DNA from: Citromicrobium bathyomarinum
GTDB taxonomy: Bacteria; Pseudomonadota; Alphaproteobacteria; Sphingomonadales; Sphingomonadaceae
DNA: 64,000 nt
NCBI GenBank assembly: GCA_001306305.2
Contig: CP155577.1
Location: 1,657,501 to 1,721,500, forward strand
Direction: 5' to 3'
This document shows, one piece after another, positions 51,888-59,919 of this stretch. Numbering within the stretch: the first letter of the stretch is position 1; each line of letters begins with the position of its first letter. A program made the position numbers and the translations under genes. The notes under the pieces were generated by a model. The model saw only the letters and a list, made by a program, of their open reading frames with translations. It made no database searches and had not been told where the DNA came from.

Positions 51888-52318
51888 TCGCCGTCTCGCG
51901 GATAGAGCACCGGCTCGGTAACCGTGGCGCTGCCGTCGAGCGTGAAGCTTTGCGCCGCGAAGGTCGGCATGCCGCGCAGCGCATCCGCGCCGATCATCGA
52001 CCAGCCGTCCGTCGGGCCCTGCGGACCCATGCTGAACGTGCCGTCGCCGTCGATGTCGTGCCACACCATCAGGGCGTACTGGCCGTCGGGAACGTCGTCG
52101 AAGGTCACGGTGACCGTGCCGTCCTTCGGGTTCTCGACCGTTTTGCCGGCGAGCGCGGCGGCCTGCATGAACTGCGCCTCGCTCTGCAGGCTGACATAGA
52201 GATCGCCCGCATCTGCGCGCACATTGGTGAGGGTGACGGTGACCTCGCCTGCGAGGGCGGGGGTGGCGAGGGCTGCCCCGGCAAGCGCCGTGGCAGCGAG
52301 AACGGACATGCGAATCAT
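51884..52318 (-). CDS. DUF2141 domain-containing secreted protein
   Basis: This 144-residue exported protein has a signal peptide (MSVLAATALAGAALATPALA, cleavage near residue 23) and one DUF2141 domain: VTVTLTNVRADAGDLYVSLQ, GTVTVTFDDVPDGQYALMVWHDIDGDGTFSMGPQGPTDGWSM. The DIDGDG segment could bind calcium. The family is small, periplasmic and uncharacterised. It is the first gene of an overlapping three-gene operon. The ATG at 52318 has AAAGGAG upstream, and a palindrome lies 24 bases upstream. Confidence 0.88.
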   Translation of the reverse strand: MIRMSVLAATALAGAALATPALAGEVTVTLTNVRADAGDLYVSLQSEAQFMQAAALAGKTVENPKDGTVTVTFDDVPDGQYALMVWHDIDGDGTFSMGPQGPTDGWSMIGADALRGMPTFAAQSFTLDGSATVTEPVLYPRDGE

Positions 52319-52341
52319 GACAGGCTCCTTTGTTTCTATAT

Positions 52342-52362
52342 GCACTTTAAATCATAAAGTGC
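52342..52362 (-). promoter_or_regulatory. Palindromic candidate operator of the DUF2141 operon
   Basis: Perfect 8-base arms GCACTTTA and TAAAGTGC, separated by 5 bases, lie 24 bases upstream of the DUF2141 ATG in a strikingly AT-rich patch. A TTGCAC at 52368-52373 (minus strand) with 17-base spacing to TTTAAA could be the promoter the palindrome overlaps. The last gene of the operon encodes a winged-helix regulator, so autorepression is a natural inference. Confidence 0.6.
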
Positions 52363-52417
52363 TTGTTTGTGCAAGAGTGGTTCGAGACCAGCACCGCATC
52401 GCGCCATTCGCCGCTTT

Positions 52418-52442
52418 CCTACTTGGGTGAGGGGCCGCTAGG
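52418..52442. repeat. CCTA-N17-TAGG dyad, downstream side of wrbA
   Basis: TTTCCTACT (52415-52423) and TAGGCCGA (52439-52446) recur with nearly equal spacing at 53284-53314 on the other side of wrbA. The outer CCTA/TAGG tetramers are inverted. It may be a regulator-binding or repeated element; I do not recognise it. Confidence 0.35.
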
Positions 52443-52454
52443 CCGAGACAGTGA

Positions 52455-52514
52455 AAACCCGAGCCGACCTCTTCCGGCAGTCCGTGAACTGCGGGGAAGG
52501 GGCGGCCCGGGTTT
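52455..52514 (-). terminator. Long imperfect hairpin downstream of wrbA
   Basis: Two 27-base arms (52455-52481 and 52488-52514) match at 21 positions around a 6-base loop; the ends AAACCCG/CGGGTTT and the inner GCAGT/ACTGC are perfect. It is 84 bases past the wrbA stop and beside the 20-bp repeat. A transcription end or part of a repeated element is possible. Confidence 0.4.
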
Positions 52515-52525
52515 CTAGCCCTGGG

Positions 52526-52545
52526 CTGTGTGTCAGGTGTGTCAG
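52526..52545. repeat. 20-bp intergenic repeat, copy B
   Basis: This copy of CTGTGTGTCAGGTGTGTCAG is identical to 20764-20783. It lies 53 bases past the wrbA stop codon. The flanks are only loosely similar between the two copies. Confidence 0.7.
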
Positions 52546-52597
52546 GGGCGCGGCGGGAAGCGCGTATGCAACCCGCGCCGCGCCCCCGAAAGCGGCG

Positions 52598-53200
52598 TCA
52601 GCCGTGCAGTTTGGCGGCGGTCGTCGCGACTCGCTTGCCGAGGTAGCGGGCACCGTCCAGCTCGGTCTTGCTCGGCTGGCGGCTGCCGTCGCCATCGGCA
52701 ATGGTCGTCGCGCCATAGGGCGCGCCGCCCTTGACCTCGTCGACACCCATCTGGCCCTGGAAGCCGTAGTCGAGCCCCACGACCGTGCAGCCCATGTGCA
52801 GCAAGTTGGTCAGGATCGACATCAGCGTGGTCTCCTGCCCGCCATGCTGGCTGGCGGTGGAGGTGAATGCCGCGCCGACCTTGCCGATCAGCGCGCCCTT
52901 CATCCACAGCCCGCCGGTCTGGTCCCAGAAGGACGCCATCTGGCTGGTCATCCGGCCATAGCGTGTGGGCGAGCCGACCACGATGCCGTCATATTCGGCC
53001 AGCGCGTCGGGCCCCTCGATCTCCTCGTGCCCCGGCATCCCGGTGAAGCCGGCGTTTTTCGCAACCTCCTCGGGCGCGGTTTCGGGCACGTGGCGGATAA
53101 CCGCTTCGGCACCGCCTTCGCGCACGCCTTCGGCAACCGCCTCGGCCATTGCCGAGGTGTGGCCGTAGGAGGAATAGTAGAGGACGAGGATCTTGGTCAT
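52598..53200 (-). CDS. wrbA: NAD(P)H:quinone oxidoreductase, WrbA type
   Basis: This 200-residue flavodoxin-fold enzyme performs two-electron reduction of quinones with FMN. Segments are [23 protein letters not shown] for the phosphate loop, [51 protein letters not shown] and [16 protein letters not shown]. Length and motifs fit WrbA rather than short flavodoxins. WrbA is a typical stress-regulated protein, but I found no EcfG consensus upstream. Its 5' region instead holds a dyad that recurs beyond its 3' end. Confidence 0.95.
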   Translation of the reverse strand: MTKILVLYYSSYGHTSAMAEAVAEGVREGGAEAVIRHVPETAPEEVAKNAGFTGMPGHEEIEGPDALAEYDGIVVGSPTRYGRMTSQMASFWDQTGGLWMKGALIGKVGAAFTSTASQHGGQETTLMSILTNLLHMGCTVVGLDYGFQGQMGVDEVKGGAPYGATTIADGDGSRQPSKTELDGARYLGKRVATTAAKLHG

Positions 53201-53286
53201 GGGCTTCCCTTTGCTGGATTGTCCGGTGTCTGACCAATCAATGCGCGGGGGGCGCAGGTGTTTCGCAAAGCTTGCGGCCGGATTTT

Positions 53287-53310
53287 CCTACTCGCTCACG
53301 ACCCGTTAGG
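53287..53310. repeat. CCTA-N16-TAGG dyad, upstream side of wrbA
   Basis: TTTCCTACT and TAGGCCGA recur here with a spacing one base shorter than at 52415-52446. The dyad is about 87 bases upstream of the wrbA ATG, a plausible distance for an activator site. Confidence 0.35.
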
Positions 53311-53416
53311 CCGATGGCGCTCTTTCCCAGCGTCGATCACCCACGCGGAGGCAACGCGTTTGCACGCGCGCCTGTGGCGGTCCGCACCGGGTAGATCTGT
53401 TAAAGAGAGGGGGCGT

Positions 53417-53491
53417 GGTGCCCAGGGGCGGAGTCGAACCACCGACACGACGATTTTCAGTCGTCTGCTCTACCACTGAGCTACCCGGGCA
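53417..53491 (-). tRNA. tRNA-Phe (GAA)
   Basis: The minus strand folds as a complete 75-base tRNA. The acceptor stem is GCCCGGG/CCTGGGC, the D arm GCTC-AGTGGTA-GAGC, the anticodon stem GACGA/TCGTC with loop CTGAAAA (anticodon GAA), and the T arm contains GGTTCGACTCC. The CCA end is encoded. It follows the infA-maf-RNase E/G-yacG genes on the same strand, a common alphaproteobacterial arrangement. Confidence 0.97.
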
Positions 53492-53583
53492 ATCGCCGCG
53501 ACGGCGGACCAGAACGGCCCGGCGAGCGAATGAGTGCGCGCCTATGGCGAAGGCGCGAAGGCTTGGCAAGCCCTGTTTGGTGT

Positions 53584-53760
53584 TCAATCCTGTTCGCGGG
53601 CAATCTCTTCCGGATCTGCCGGCCTTCCGGGCAGCGCATAGCCGTCGTTGAACCAGCGGTTGAGGTCCTTGTCGCGGCACCGCGCGGAGCAGAATGGCTT
53701 GTATTCGGGCGTCTGCACGGAGGACTTGCAGATCGGGCAGGGTCGTTTGGTCTCGCTCAT
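53584..53760 (-). CDS. yacG: DNA gyrase inhibitor YacG-type zinc protein
   Basis: This 58-residue zinc-binding protein has the four-cysteine pattern Cys8-x2-Cys11 (CPIC) and Cys24-x3-Cys28 (CSARC), followed by KDLNRWFNDGYALPG. In E. coli YacG binds GyrB and inhibits gyrase. The true start is the ATG at 53760, overlapping the stop of the RNase E/G gene (ATGA); the longer frame is antisense-like. It is the last coding gene of the infA operon, before tRNA-Phe. Confidence 0.93.
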   Translation of the reverse strand: MSETKRPCPICKSSVQTPEYKPFCSARCRDKDLNRWFNDGYALPGRPADPEEIAREQD

Positions 53761-54719
53761 GATGCGAGGATTTGGGCGTGCCCCGCCTCCAGTGCAAGCG
53801 CGGGGTAGCGCTCGACCTCGACCTTGCGGCCGCTGCGGCGGGCCAGTTCGGCGAGCCATGCGTGCGACAGCCGGTCAGCCACCGCCGGATGCGCGCGCAG
53901 CAGCAGGCGCGGGCCGATGCCTTCGGCCAGCTCGCCCCGGCGCAGCAGCATCCGCGCGGCGGCGGAGGTGCGGTTGTGGTGCAGGCGGTGCAGCAGCGAA
54001 GGCCGCTCCAGCCGGGCGACCAGCTGGACGAATCCGAATCCGTTCATCGCGGTCCGCTCATGCGGCCAGCCCGACAGCGCCTCTTCCAGCGCGTCGTCGA
54101 CCGCCCGCCGCTGCGCTTTCTCGGCAAGGGTGGGGAAATCGATCCCGATCGACCCCGCCAGATCGAATCGGCGCAGCGTGTCGGCCAGCGCGGGGACCGC
54201 CGCCAGCGCAAGATCGCGCGGGGACAGGTCGCCGTCGATGTCGATCACGGTCATCGCGGGGGCGGGGCTGACGATCAGCGATCCGCCGGCGAATGCGACC
54301 TCGCCCTCCCATGCGTCGGTCCAGACGTCTTCCCACAATCCGGGGGGGAAACGGCGCTGTGTGCCTTGGGGCTCGGTTGAGCGCGCCCTGGTGTCGCCTT
54401 GTTGCGTTTGTGTGCGCCGGTACACGCCCTGAGCGCGCTTCAACCGCCCTCGCTCGGCGATCGGGACACGGGTGAGCAGGACCGGGATCGTGCTCCCCTC
54501 GCTCGCGTCTTTCGGCAGGCCGGAAACGTTGATCTCGACGCCCTCGCCGGTGCGCGCCAGCCCGCGACTGGCACCCTTGATACGACGGGTCAGCGTGGCG
54601 GTCGCGGGGCCCAGCGCGATGTCTTCGGGCCAGTGGAGCCGGGCGGCAAGCACGCGGTCGTCTTCGATCAGCAGCCAGCGGGTCTCGCCGATTCCGCGCT
54701 CGACCCACCAATCAGCCAA
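53757..54719 (-). CDS. Minimal ribonuclease E/G family protein
   Basis: This 320-residue protein is of the RNase E/G family but much shorter than RNase G (about 490). The N-terminal part corresponds to the split RNase H-like and S1 regions. The catalytic DNase I-like region is recognisable: MTVIDIDGDLSPRDLA (Asp160) and LAGSIGIDFPTLAEKAQRRAVDDAL (Asp194) carry the two metal-binding aspartates. LVARLERPSLLHRL matches the end of that region. The 5'-sensor region seems largely missing, and there is no CPxC zinc link. Its start overlaps maf by 8 bases and its stop overlaps yacG. Confidence 0.85.
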   Translation of the reverse strand: MADWWVERGIGETRWLLIEDDRVLAARLHWPEDIALGPATATLTRRIKGASRGLARTGEGVEINVSGLPKDASEGSTIPVLLTRVPIAERGRLKRAQGVYRRTQTQQGDTRARSTEPQGTQRRFPPGLWEDVWTDAWEGEVAFAGGSLIVSPAPAMTVIDIDGDLSPRDLALAAVPALADTLRRFDLAGSIGIDFPTLAEKAQRRAVDDALEEALSGWPHERTAMNGFGFVQLVARLERPSLLHRLHHNRTSAAARMLLRRGELAEGIGPRLLLRAHPAVADRLSHAWLAELARRSGRKVEVERYPALALEAGHAQILAS

Positions 54720-55287
54720 GGGCGATTCCGGCCGCTTTCAGCAGGGCGCGCGTCTCGAACAGCGGCAGCCCGACCACGCCCGAATGGGTGCCGGAAAGGA
54801 AGTCGATCAGCCCCGCCGCGCGGCCCTGGATCGCGTAGCCGCCCGCCTTGCCGATCCCTTCGCCGCTGGCGGCGTAGGCGGCGATTTCCTCGTCGGAGAG
54901 GCTCTTGAACCGGACCTGCGAACTCGCACAGCGAACCCGCTGCTTGCCTTGCGCATCGATCACCGAGATCGCCGAGTGGACCCGGTGGCGGCGGCCCGAA
55001 AGCAGCCGCAGGAAACGCGCAACATCGGCTTCCGATTCGGCCTGGGGCAGGATCCGGCGACCGACCGCCACGGTGGTATCGCCGGCCAGGATCACCTCGC
55101 CCTCGGCCCGGGCCACGGCAAGCGCCTTCTCCGTCGCCATACGCTCGGCATAGGGGCGGGGAAGCTCGCTCTTGCGCGGATTTTCGTCGATATCGGGCGA
55201 GCGGATGTCGTCCGGCACGACACCGATCTGCGCCAGCAGATCGCGTCGGCGGGGGCTCGAACTGGCGAGGATCAGGCGCGGCGTCAC
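54712..55287 (-). CDS. maf: Maf family nucleoside triphosphate pyrophosphatase
   Basis: This 191-residue Maf/YhdE-type enzyme hydrolyses dTTP/UTP or modified nucleotides. Family motifs are LILASSSPRRRDLLAQIGV, AERMATEKALAVA, VILAGDTTVAVGRRIL, RFLRLLSGRRHRVHSAISV and GKAGGYAIQGRAAGLIDFLSGTHSGVVGLPL. It lies between infA (22-base gap) and the RNase E/G gene (overlap) in a conserved operon. Confidence 0.94.
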   Translation of the reverse strand: MTPRLILASSSPRRRDLLAQIGVVPDDIRSPDIDENPRKSELPRPYAERMATEKALAVARAEGEVILAGDTTVAVGRRILPQAESEADVARFLRLLSGRRHRVHSAISVIDAQGKQRVRCASSQVRFKSLSDEEIAAYAASGEGIGKAGGYAIQGRAAGLIDFLSGTHSGVVGLPLFETRALLKAAGIALG

Positions 55288-55309
55288 GATCCGCTCCGGG
55301 TGTTGTGGA

Positions 55310-55567
55310 TCAGGACGGGTTGTTCTGCGGACCGGGCCCGCCGCGACCCGGCATGAAGCGGTAGGTGATCCGCCCCTTGGTCAGGTCGTATGGGGTCAGC
55401 TCGACCAGCACTTCGTCGCCGGTCAGCACGCGGATGCGGTTCTTGCGCATCTTGCCGGCGGTGTGGCCGAGGATTTCGTGGCCGTTCTCAAGCTCGACCC
55501 GGAACATCGCGTTGGGCAGCAGCTCGACAACCCGACCGCGCATTTCGAGGAGCTCTTCTTTCGCCAT
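55310..55567 (-). CDS. infA: Translation initiation factor IF-1
   Basis: This 85-residue OB-fold protein starts [71 protein letters not shown], the IF-1 core, with a glycine/proline-rich tail ([14 protein letters not shown]) typical of this order. It binds the A site of the 30S subunit during initiation. It is first in the infA-maf-RNase E/G-yacG unit and divergent from the TonB receptor gene. Confidence 0.97.
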   Translation of the reverse strand: MAKEELLEMRGRVVELLPNAMFRVELENGHEILGHTAGKMRKNRIRVLTGDEVLVELTPYDLTKGRITYRFMPGRGGPGPQNNPS

Positions 55568-55744
55568 GGATTTGGTCTTGTCCCTATGCAGTTCGTCGAA
55601 TTCTGCGGCGATTTAGCGACGATGGCTCGAAAATGGAAGTGTGTGTCAGCAACGCGAAAGGATCGGGCGACAATTCGTTACGCGCCGAGGTTTGCTTCCG
55701 ACCGCCCCGGCTGCGAGGGCTTTGGCGGGGGCGGACGAAAATCT

Positions 55745-58702
55745 ATGAGGAAACTTGCCCCGATGAAGCTGTCCCGCCTGCGCGCCTGCAATATCTCCGT
55801 CCTGGCGCTGGCCAGCGCGATCTGCGCGCCCGCCGCGGCGCAGGACAATGCGCAGGACACGCCGCCCCCGGCGAGCAAGGAACCGCTGCCCTCGGAGCAG
55901 AACGAAATCGTCGTCACCGCGCAGCGCATTCGCGGGTCGGTCGACACGGACGTGCCCCCGGTAGTCGAGCTGACCGAGGCGGATATCGCCGCCTATGGCG
56001 CGGATTCGCTGACCGATCTGGTCGCGCAGCTTTCCCCCCAGACGGGTTCGGGCCGCGGACGTGGAGGCGGGCAGCCGGTCATCCTGGTCAACGGCCAGCG
56101 GATCGCCAGCTTCCGCGAATTGCGCAACTATCCGCCCGAAGCGATCCAGAAGGTCGAGGTGTTCCCCGAAGAGGTCGCGCTGCAATACGGCTACTCAGCC
56201 GATCAGCGGGTCATCAACTTCATTCTGAAGGATAATTTCAAGAGCCGTGAGATCGAGCTCGAATACGGCGATTCGTTCGAAGGCGGCGCACCGGGAGGCG
56301 AAATCGAAGTCTCCCAAGTGGCGATTTCCGGACCGCGCCGGTTCAACATCTCGGGCCAGTTCGAAACCCAGTCGCTACTGACCGAGGCGGAGCGGGACAT
56401 TACGCAGACCCCGGGCACCGTCCCCACGGTTGCGGGCGATCCCGATCCCGCACTTTTTCGCAGCCTGCGGCCCGATACCGAAAGCTACAAGCTGGAAGGA
56501 TCGTTCAACACCGCGATCGGCGAAGGTGCGAAGGCCAAGGCCCTCTCGCTCAACCTGACGGCGGAGCAGAACAATTCGCGCTCGCTCTCCGGGCTGGACA
56601 TCGTCACCCTGACTGCACCGGGCGGCGACAGCGCGGTCCGCTCGATCGATGCCGATCCGCTGATCCGTGACACGCGCACCACCTCGCTTTCCGCCGCAGC
56701 AGGCTATCGCCAGCCACTTGGCGATTTCGAACTCAACGTGACGCTGGATGCCGCCCATGGTCTCAGCGAGACCGATATCGACCGGCAGCGCGATCTCTCG
56801 GTGCTGCAGGATCTGGTCGATGCTGGATCGCTAACGATCGACGGGGCACTGCCGCCGGTCGCGACCGACGGTTTCGATCGCGCGTCGAGCAAGACCTACA
56901 CGCTCGATTCACTGGCCACCATTCGCGGGGTCCCGCTCACCCTGCCCGCAGGGGATGTGAACCTGACGGTCGATGGCGGCTACAAATGGAACCGGATCGA
57001 GAGCGAGGATACCCGCACCCTGCTCGGCGTAACGGAGCTGACGCGAGGGCGGATCAATGGCGGGATCAACCTCGCGGTGCCGCTGACCAGCCGGCGCGAA
57101 GGCTTCCTCGACGCGCTGGGCGATTTCACGCTCAACGCCAGCGCGGGGCTCGACTACCTGTCCGACTTCGGCACGCTGACCGACCTGACGGTGGGGCTCA
57201 CCTGGAACCTTACCGATCGGCTGACCCTTGCCGCGACCGTGATCAATCGCGACGCGGCACCCAGCCTGACCGAGCTGGGCGCACCGGTGGTCGAGACGTT
57301 CAACGTGCCGCTGTTCGATTTCGCCACCGGTCAGAACGTGCTCGCCACGCTGACCACCGGGGGCAACCCGCTGCTCCCCGCCTCGAACCAGAACGACCTG
57401 AAGCTGAGCGCGAATTACGAGCTCGACCTGTTCGAACGGGCGAACATCCTGTTCGAATACAACCGCAACAGTTCGACCAACACGACCGAGAGCTTTCCGC
57501 TGTTGACCGCTGAGATCGAGGCGGCGTTCCCCGATCGCGTGACGCGCGACGGGGCGGGGCGGCTGACCGCGCTGGACCAGCGACCGATCACCTATGCGGA
57601 GCGCAAGGGCGAGCGAATTCGCTACGGCTTCAACCTGTTCGGCCGCGTCGGCAAGGCGCGCGAGCAGGAGCCCGGCGGCGGCGCTCCCGGTGGTGGCGGC
57701 GAAGGGCGTGGCGGGCCTCCGGCAGCGGGCGCGGGCGGCGGGCAGATGCGGATGGACCCGCAACAGTTCCAGCAGATGCGCGATCAGTTCTGCGCCAGCG
57801 AGCCGGGCACCGTGCCCGACCTCTCCAAGCTGCCGCCCTTCATCCGCGACCGGCTGACCAATGAGGACGGGACCGTCAATCAGGAACGGCTGGCACAGGT
57901 GCGCGAGCGGTTCTGCAGCGCCGATGGCCAGCCCGGCGCGGGTGGACCCGGTGGCCCCGGCATGTTCGATCCCGAGCAGGCCGCGGCGATCCGCAACGCG
58001 CTGTGCAGCGGTGAGGACGGGCAGCCGATCGATCTCTCCGCACTGCCCGAAGGCCTGCGCGCGCGGCTGACCAACGAGGATGGCACGATCAATCAGGAGC
58101 GGCTGGCGCGGCTGCGGCAGGCGGTGTGCCAGGCAGAGGGCGCGCAGCAGCAGGGCGAGGGCTCGCAGGGCCAGCGTCGCGGCGGCGGTGGGCGTCGTGG
58201 CGGGGGCGGCGGCCCCTTCGGCGGTGGCGACGGGCAGGGCCGCTGGTTCCTGTCCGCCTATCACACGGTCGAATTGGAGAACGAGGCGCTGATTGCGCCC
58301 GGCATCCCGGTGATCGACTATTTCGACCTCGGCCAGGCGCGCCATTCGGTCGAGCTGGAGGGCGGGGTGTTCTACAAGGGCATGGGGACCCGCCTGAGTG
58401 GCCGCTACACCAGCGGTTACACCATCGCTGGCAGCGATCCGACCGGGGCGAGCGACCTGACCTTCGGCGACCTGGTCAAGTTCGATCTGCGCTTCTTCAT
58501 GGATCTTGAACAGCAGAAGTGGCTTACCGGCGAGAACCCGGGCTTCTTCAAGGGCACGCGGGTCTCCTTCCGGATCGATAACCTGTTCGACGCCCGCCAG
58601 AATGTGACCGATGGCAATGGCGCTACCCCGATCCGCTACCAGCCCGCGCTGATCGACCCGCTGGGGCGGACGTTCGAGATCGAATTCCGCAAGCTTTTCT
58701 GA
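55745..58702 (+). CDS. TonB-dependent outer-membrane receptor with duplicated Cys-bearing insert
   Basis: This 985-residue receptor has a signal peptide (ending near ...APAAAQ), the IVVTAQR TonB-box region, a plug domain (about 60-185, with PVILVNGQRIASFRELRNYP and VEVFPEEVALQYGYSADQRVINFIL), and a beta-barrel ending in ...FEIEFRKLF with a terminal Phe. One loop contains an unusual insert at residues 640-830: glycine-rich stretches and two 54-residue units (671-724 and 742-795), each with two cysteines and the shared LTNEDGT-NQERLA core. The ligand is unknown. ATGs at 55745 and 55763 are both possible starts. Confidence 0.9.
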   Translation: MRKLAPMKLSRLRACNISVLALASAICAPAAAQDNAQDTPPPASKEPLPSEQNEIVVTAQRIRGSVDTDVPPVVELTEADIAAYGADSLTDLVAQLSPQTGSGRGRGGGQPVILVNGQRIASFRELRNYPPEAIQKVEVFPEEVALQYGYSADQRVINFILKDNFKSREIELEYGDSFEGGAPGGEIEVSQVAISGPRRFNISGQFETQSLLTEAERDITQTPGTVPTVAGDPDPALFRSLRPDTESYKLEGSFNTAIGEGAKAKALSLNLTAEQNNSRSLSGLDIVTLTAPGGDSAVRSIDADPLIRDTRTTSLSAAAGYRQPLGDFELNVTLDAAHGLSETDIDRQRDLSVLQDLVDAGSLTIDGALPPVATDGFDRASSKTYTLDSLATIRGVPLTLPAGDVNLTVDGGYKWNRIESEDTRTLLGVTELTRGRINGGINLAVPLTSRREGFLDALGDFTLNASAGLDYLSDFGTLTDLTVGLTWNLTDRLTLAATVINRDAAPSLTELGAPVVETFNVPLFDFATGQNVLATLTTGGNPLLPASNQNDLKLSANYELDLFERANILFEYNRNSSTNTTESFPLLTAEIEAAFPDRVTRDGAGRLTALDQRPITYAERKGERIRYGFNLFGRVGKAREQEPGGGAPGGGGEGRGGPPAAGAGGGQMRMDPQQFQQMRDQFCASEPGTVPDLSKLPPFIRDRLTNEDGTVNQERLAQVRERFCSADGQPGAGGPGGPGMFDPEQAAAIRNALCSGEDGQPIDLSALPEGLRARLTNEDGTINQERLARLRQAVCQAEGAQQQGEGSQGQRRGGGGRRGGGGGPFGGGDGQGRWFLSAYHTVELENEALIAPGIPVIDYFDLGQARHSVELEGGVFYKGMGTRLSGRYTSGYTIAGSDPTGASDLTFGDLVKFDLRFFMDLEQQKWLTGENPGFFKGTRVSFRIDNLFDARQNVTDGNGATPIRYQPALIDPLGRTFEIEFRKLF

Positions 58703-58781
58703 GCTCATAAATCAGCGGTTAAGCTGACCGGCCCTTAGACGTTCCGTATGGACTACAAGTGTAGACGGGAGGAATGTCCAG

Positions 58782-59861
58782 ATGCGTTTTAAAGCTATCC
58801 TAGCGGCAGCATCGGTCGTGGCGATGGGAGGGGCGGCTCAGGCGGACGATGGGCCATGCAGCGAATGGCGCGAAGCCGGTGTGATCGGCGATTTGCGATG
58901 CGAAGCGGCAGACGGGGGCGCGGTTATTGGAGGCGCGGCGCGTGCCACCGAATATGCGCAGGTGTTCCCGCGTGCTTTCGCAGCATTCGCGGATTACTTC
59001 GCGCCAAGCGAGCAGAAGGTTGCGCTGGTGGTGCAGTCGGAAGTTTCTGCGGAGCTGACGGCCGCGCTCGCCGCCGATGGCTACAAGCCGCTGCCCTGGA
59101 TCGACAACGAGACGAAGGCCGCAATGCTCAGGGACAGGATCGTTGCTCAGGTGGAAGCGCAGACGGCCTCTCTGCCGGAAGCCCAGCGCGCTGCGGTGGT
59201 TCAGCAGGCGCTGGCGAAGGCTGAGGGGGCCGCTCCCGCCCATGCGGACCCTGAGATGGAAGACGGTGCAATCGCCCATGAAATCGGGCACCTGCTGTTC
59301 AATCGATATTTCGACGGGCCCGAGACGGGTTCTGCCGATCGTAGCGCGCGCTACGGTTCGAGCGCGCCCGACTGGCTCGACGAAGTAGCGGCGGTTGCCT
59401 TGGAAAACGACGCTCAGACCCGCAGCCGCTATGTTGCCGCGCGCGAAGCGTACGATGCGGACGGCACGGTTCTGGCATTTCCCCTCGATACCTACCTTTC
59501 GATGGAGCACCCTTTGCTGCAATCCGCGCAAGCGCTGAAGACACTGAAACGCGGCTCGACCGGGGCGGTGATGCTGTCGGGCGACGAGGCTGACGCTTTT
59601 CTCGAAGCAAGCGGCGGCAACCCTGCGGTCTTCTATCGGCAAACCCGAATGTTCATCGATTATCTGATGGAGACGAGCGGCGATCCGCGCATCCTCAATT
59701 CAATCGCTCAGGCCTATCGCGATGGCGGCGATCTGAGCGGCTGGCTGACCCAGTCGGGTGGCGAGAATGGCCTGCCGGAAACGCTGGACGGGCTCGAGAC
59801 CCAATTCGAAAACTGGGCGAGGGCGAGGCTGGCCGCCATCTCGGCGGACCCCGTCACCTGA
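58782..59861 (+). CDS. Secreted HEXXH metallopeptidase-like protein
   Basis: This 359-residue exported protein has a signal peptide (MRFKAILAAASVVAMGGAAQA). A zinc site is visible as HEIGH at 166-170, with a candidate third ligand Glu201 in WLDEVAAVALEN, spaced as in gluzincins. Two cysteines near the N-terminus (PCSEWR ... LRC) may form a disulfide. The C-terminal half resembles the helical part of peptidase MA-like proteins (FYRQTRMFIDYLMETSGDPRILNSIAQAYRDG). The substrate is unknown. It follows the receptor gene on the same strand after 79 bases, so co-expression is possible. Confidence 0.8.
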   Translation: MRFKAILAAASVVAMGGAAQADDGPCSEWREAGVIGDLRCEAADGGAVIGGAARATEYAQVFPRAFAAFADYFAPSEQKVALVVQSEVSAELTAALAADGYKPLPWIDNETKAAMLRDRIVAQVEAQTASLPEAQRAAVVQQALAKAEGAAPAHADPEMEDGAIAHEIGHLLFNRYFDGPETGSADRSARYGSSAPDWLDEVAAVALENDAQTRSRYVAAREAYDADGTVLAFPLDTYLSMEHPLLQSAQALKTLKRGSTGAVMLSGDEADAFLEASGGNPAVFYRQTRMFIDYLMETSGDPRILNSIAQAYRDGGDLSGWLTQSGGENGLPETLDGLETQFENWARARLAAISADPVT

Positions 59862-59919
59862 GCGGATAACCGCTCCGCCGCGCTGGCAAGCGGGGCGGGG
59901 GCCGCCTATCTAGCTGGCC

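Noticed and set aside
52374-52395. GGTTCGAGACC resembling a tRNA T arm
   Set aside because: Only three stem pairs are possible and no other tRNA arm can be found around it.
55172-55744. Extended start of the TonB receptor upstream of 55745
   Set aside because: The extension runs antisense through infA and maf and has no signal peptide. The signal peptide begins at 55745 or 55763.
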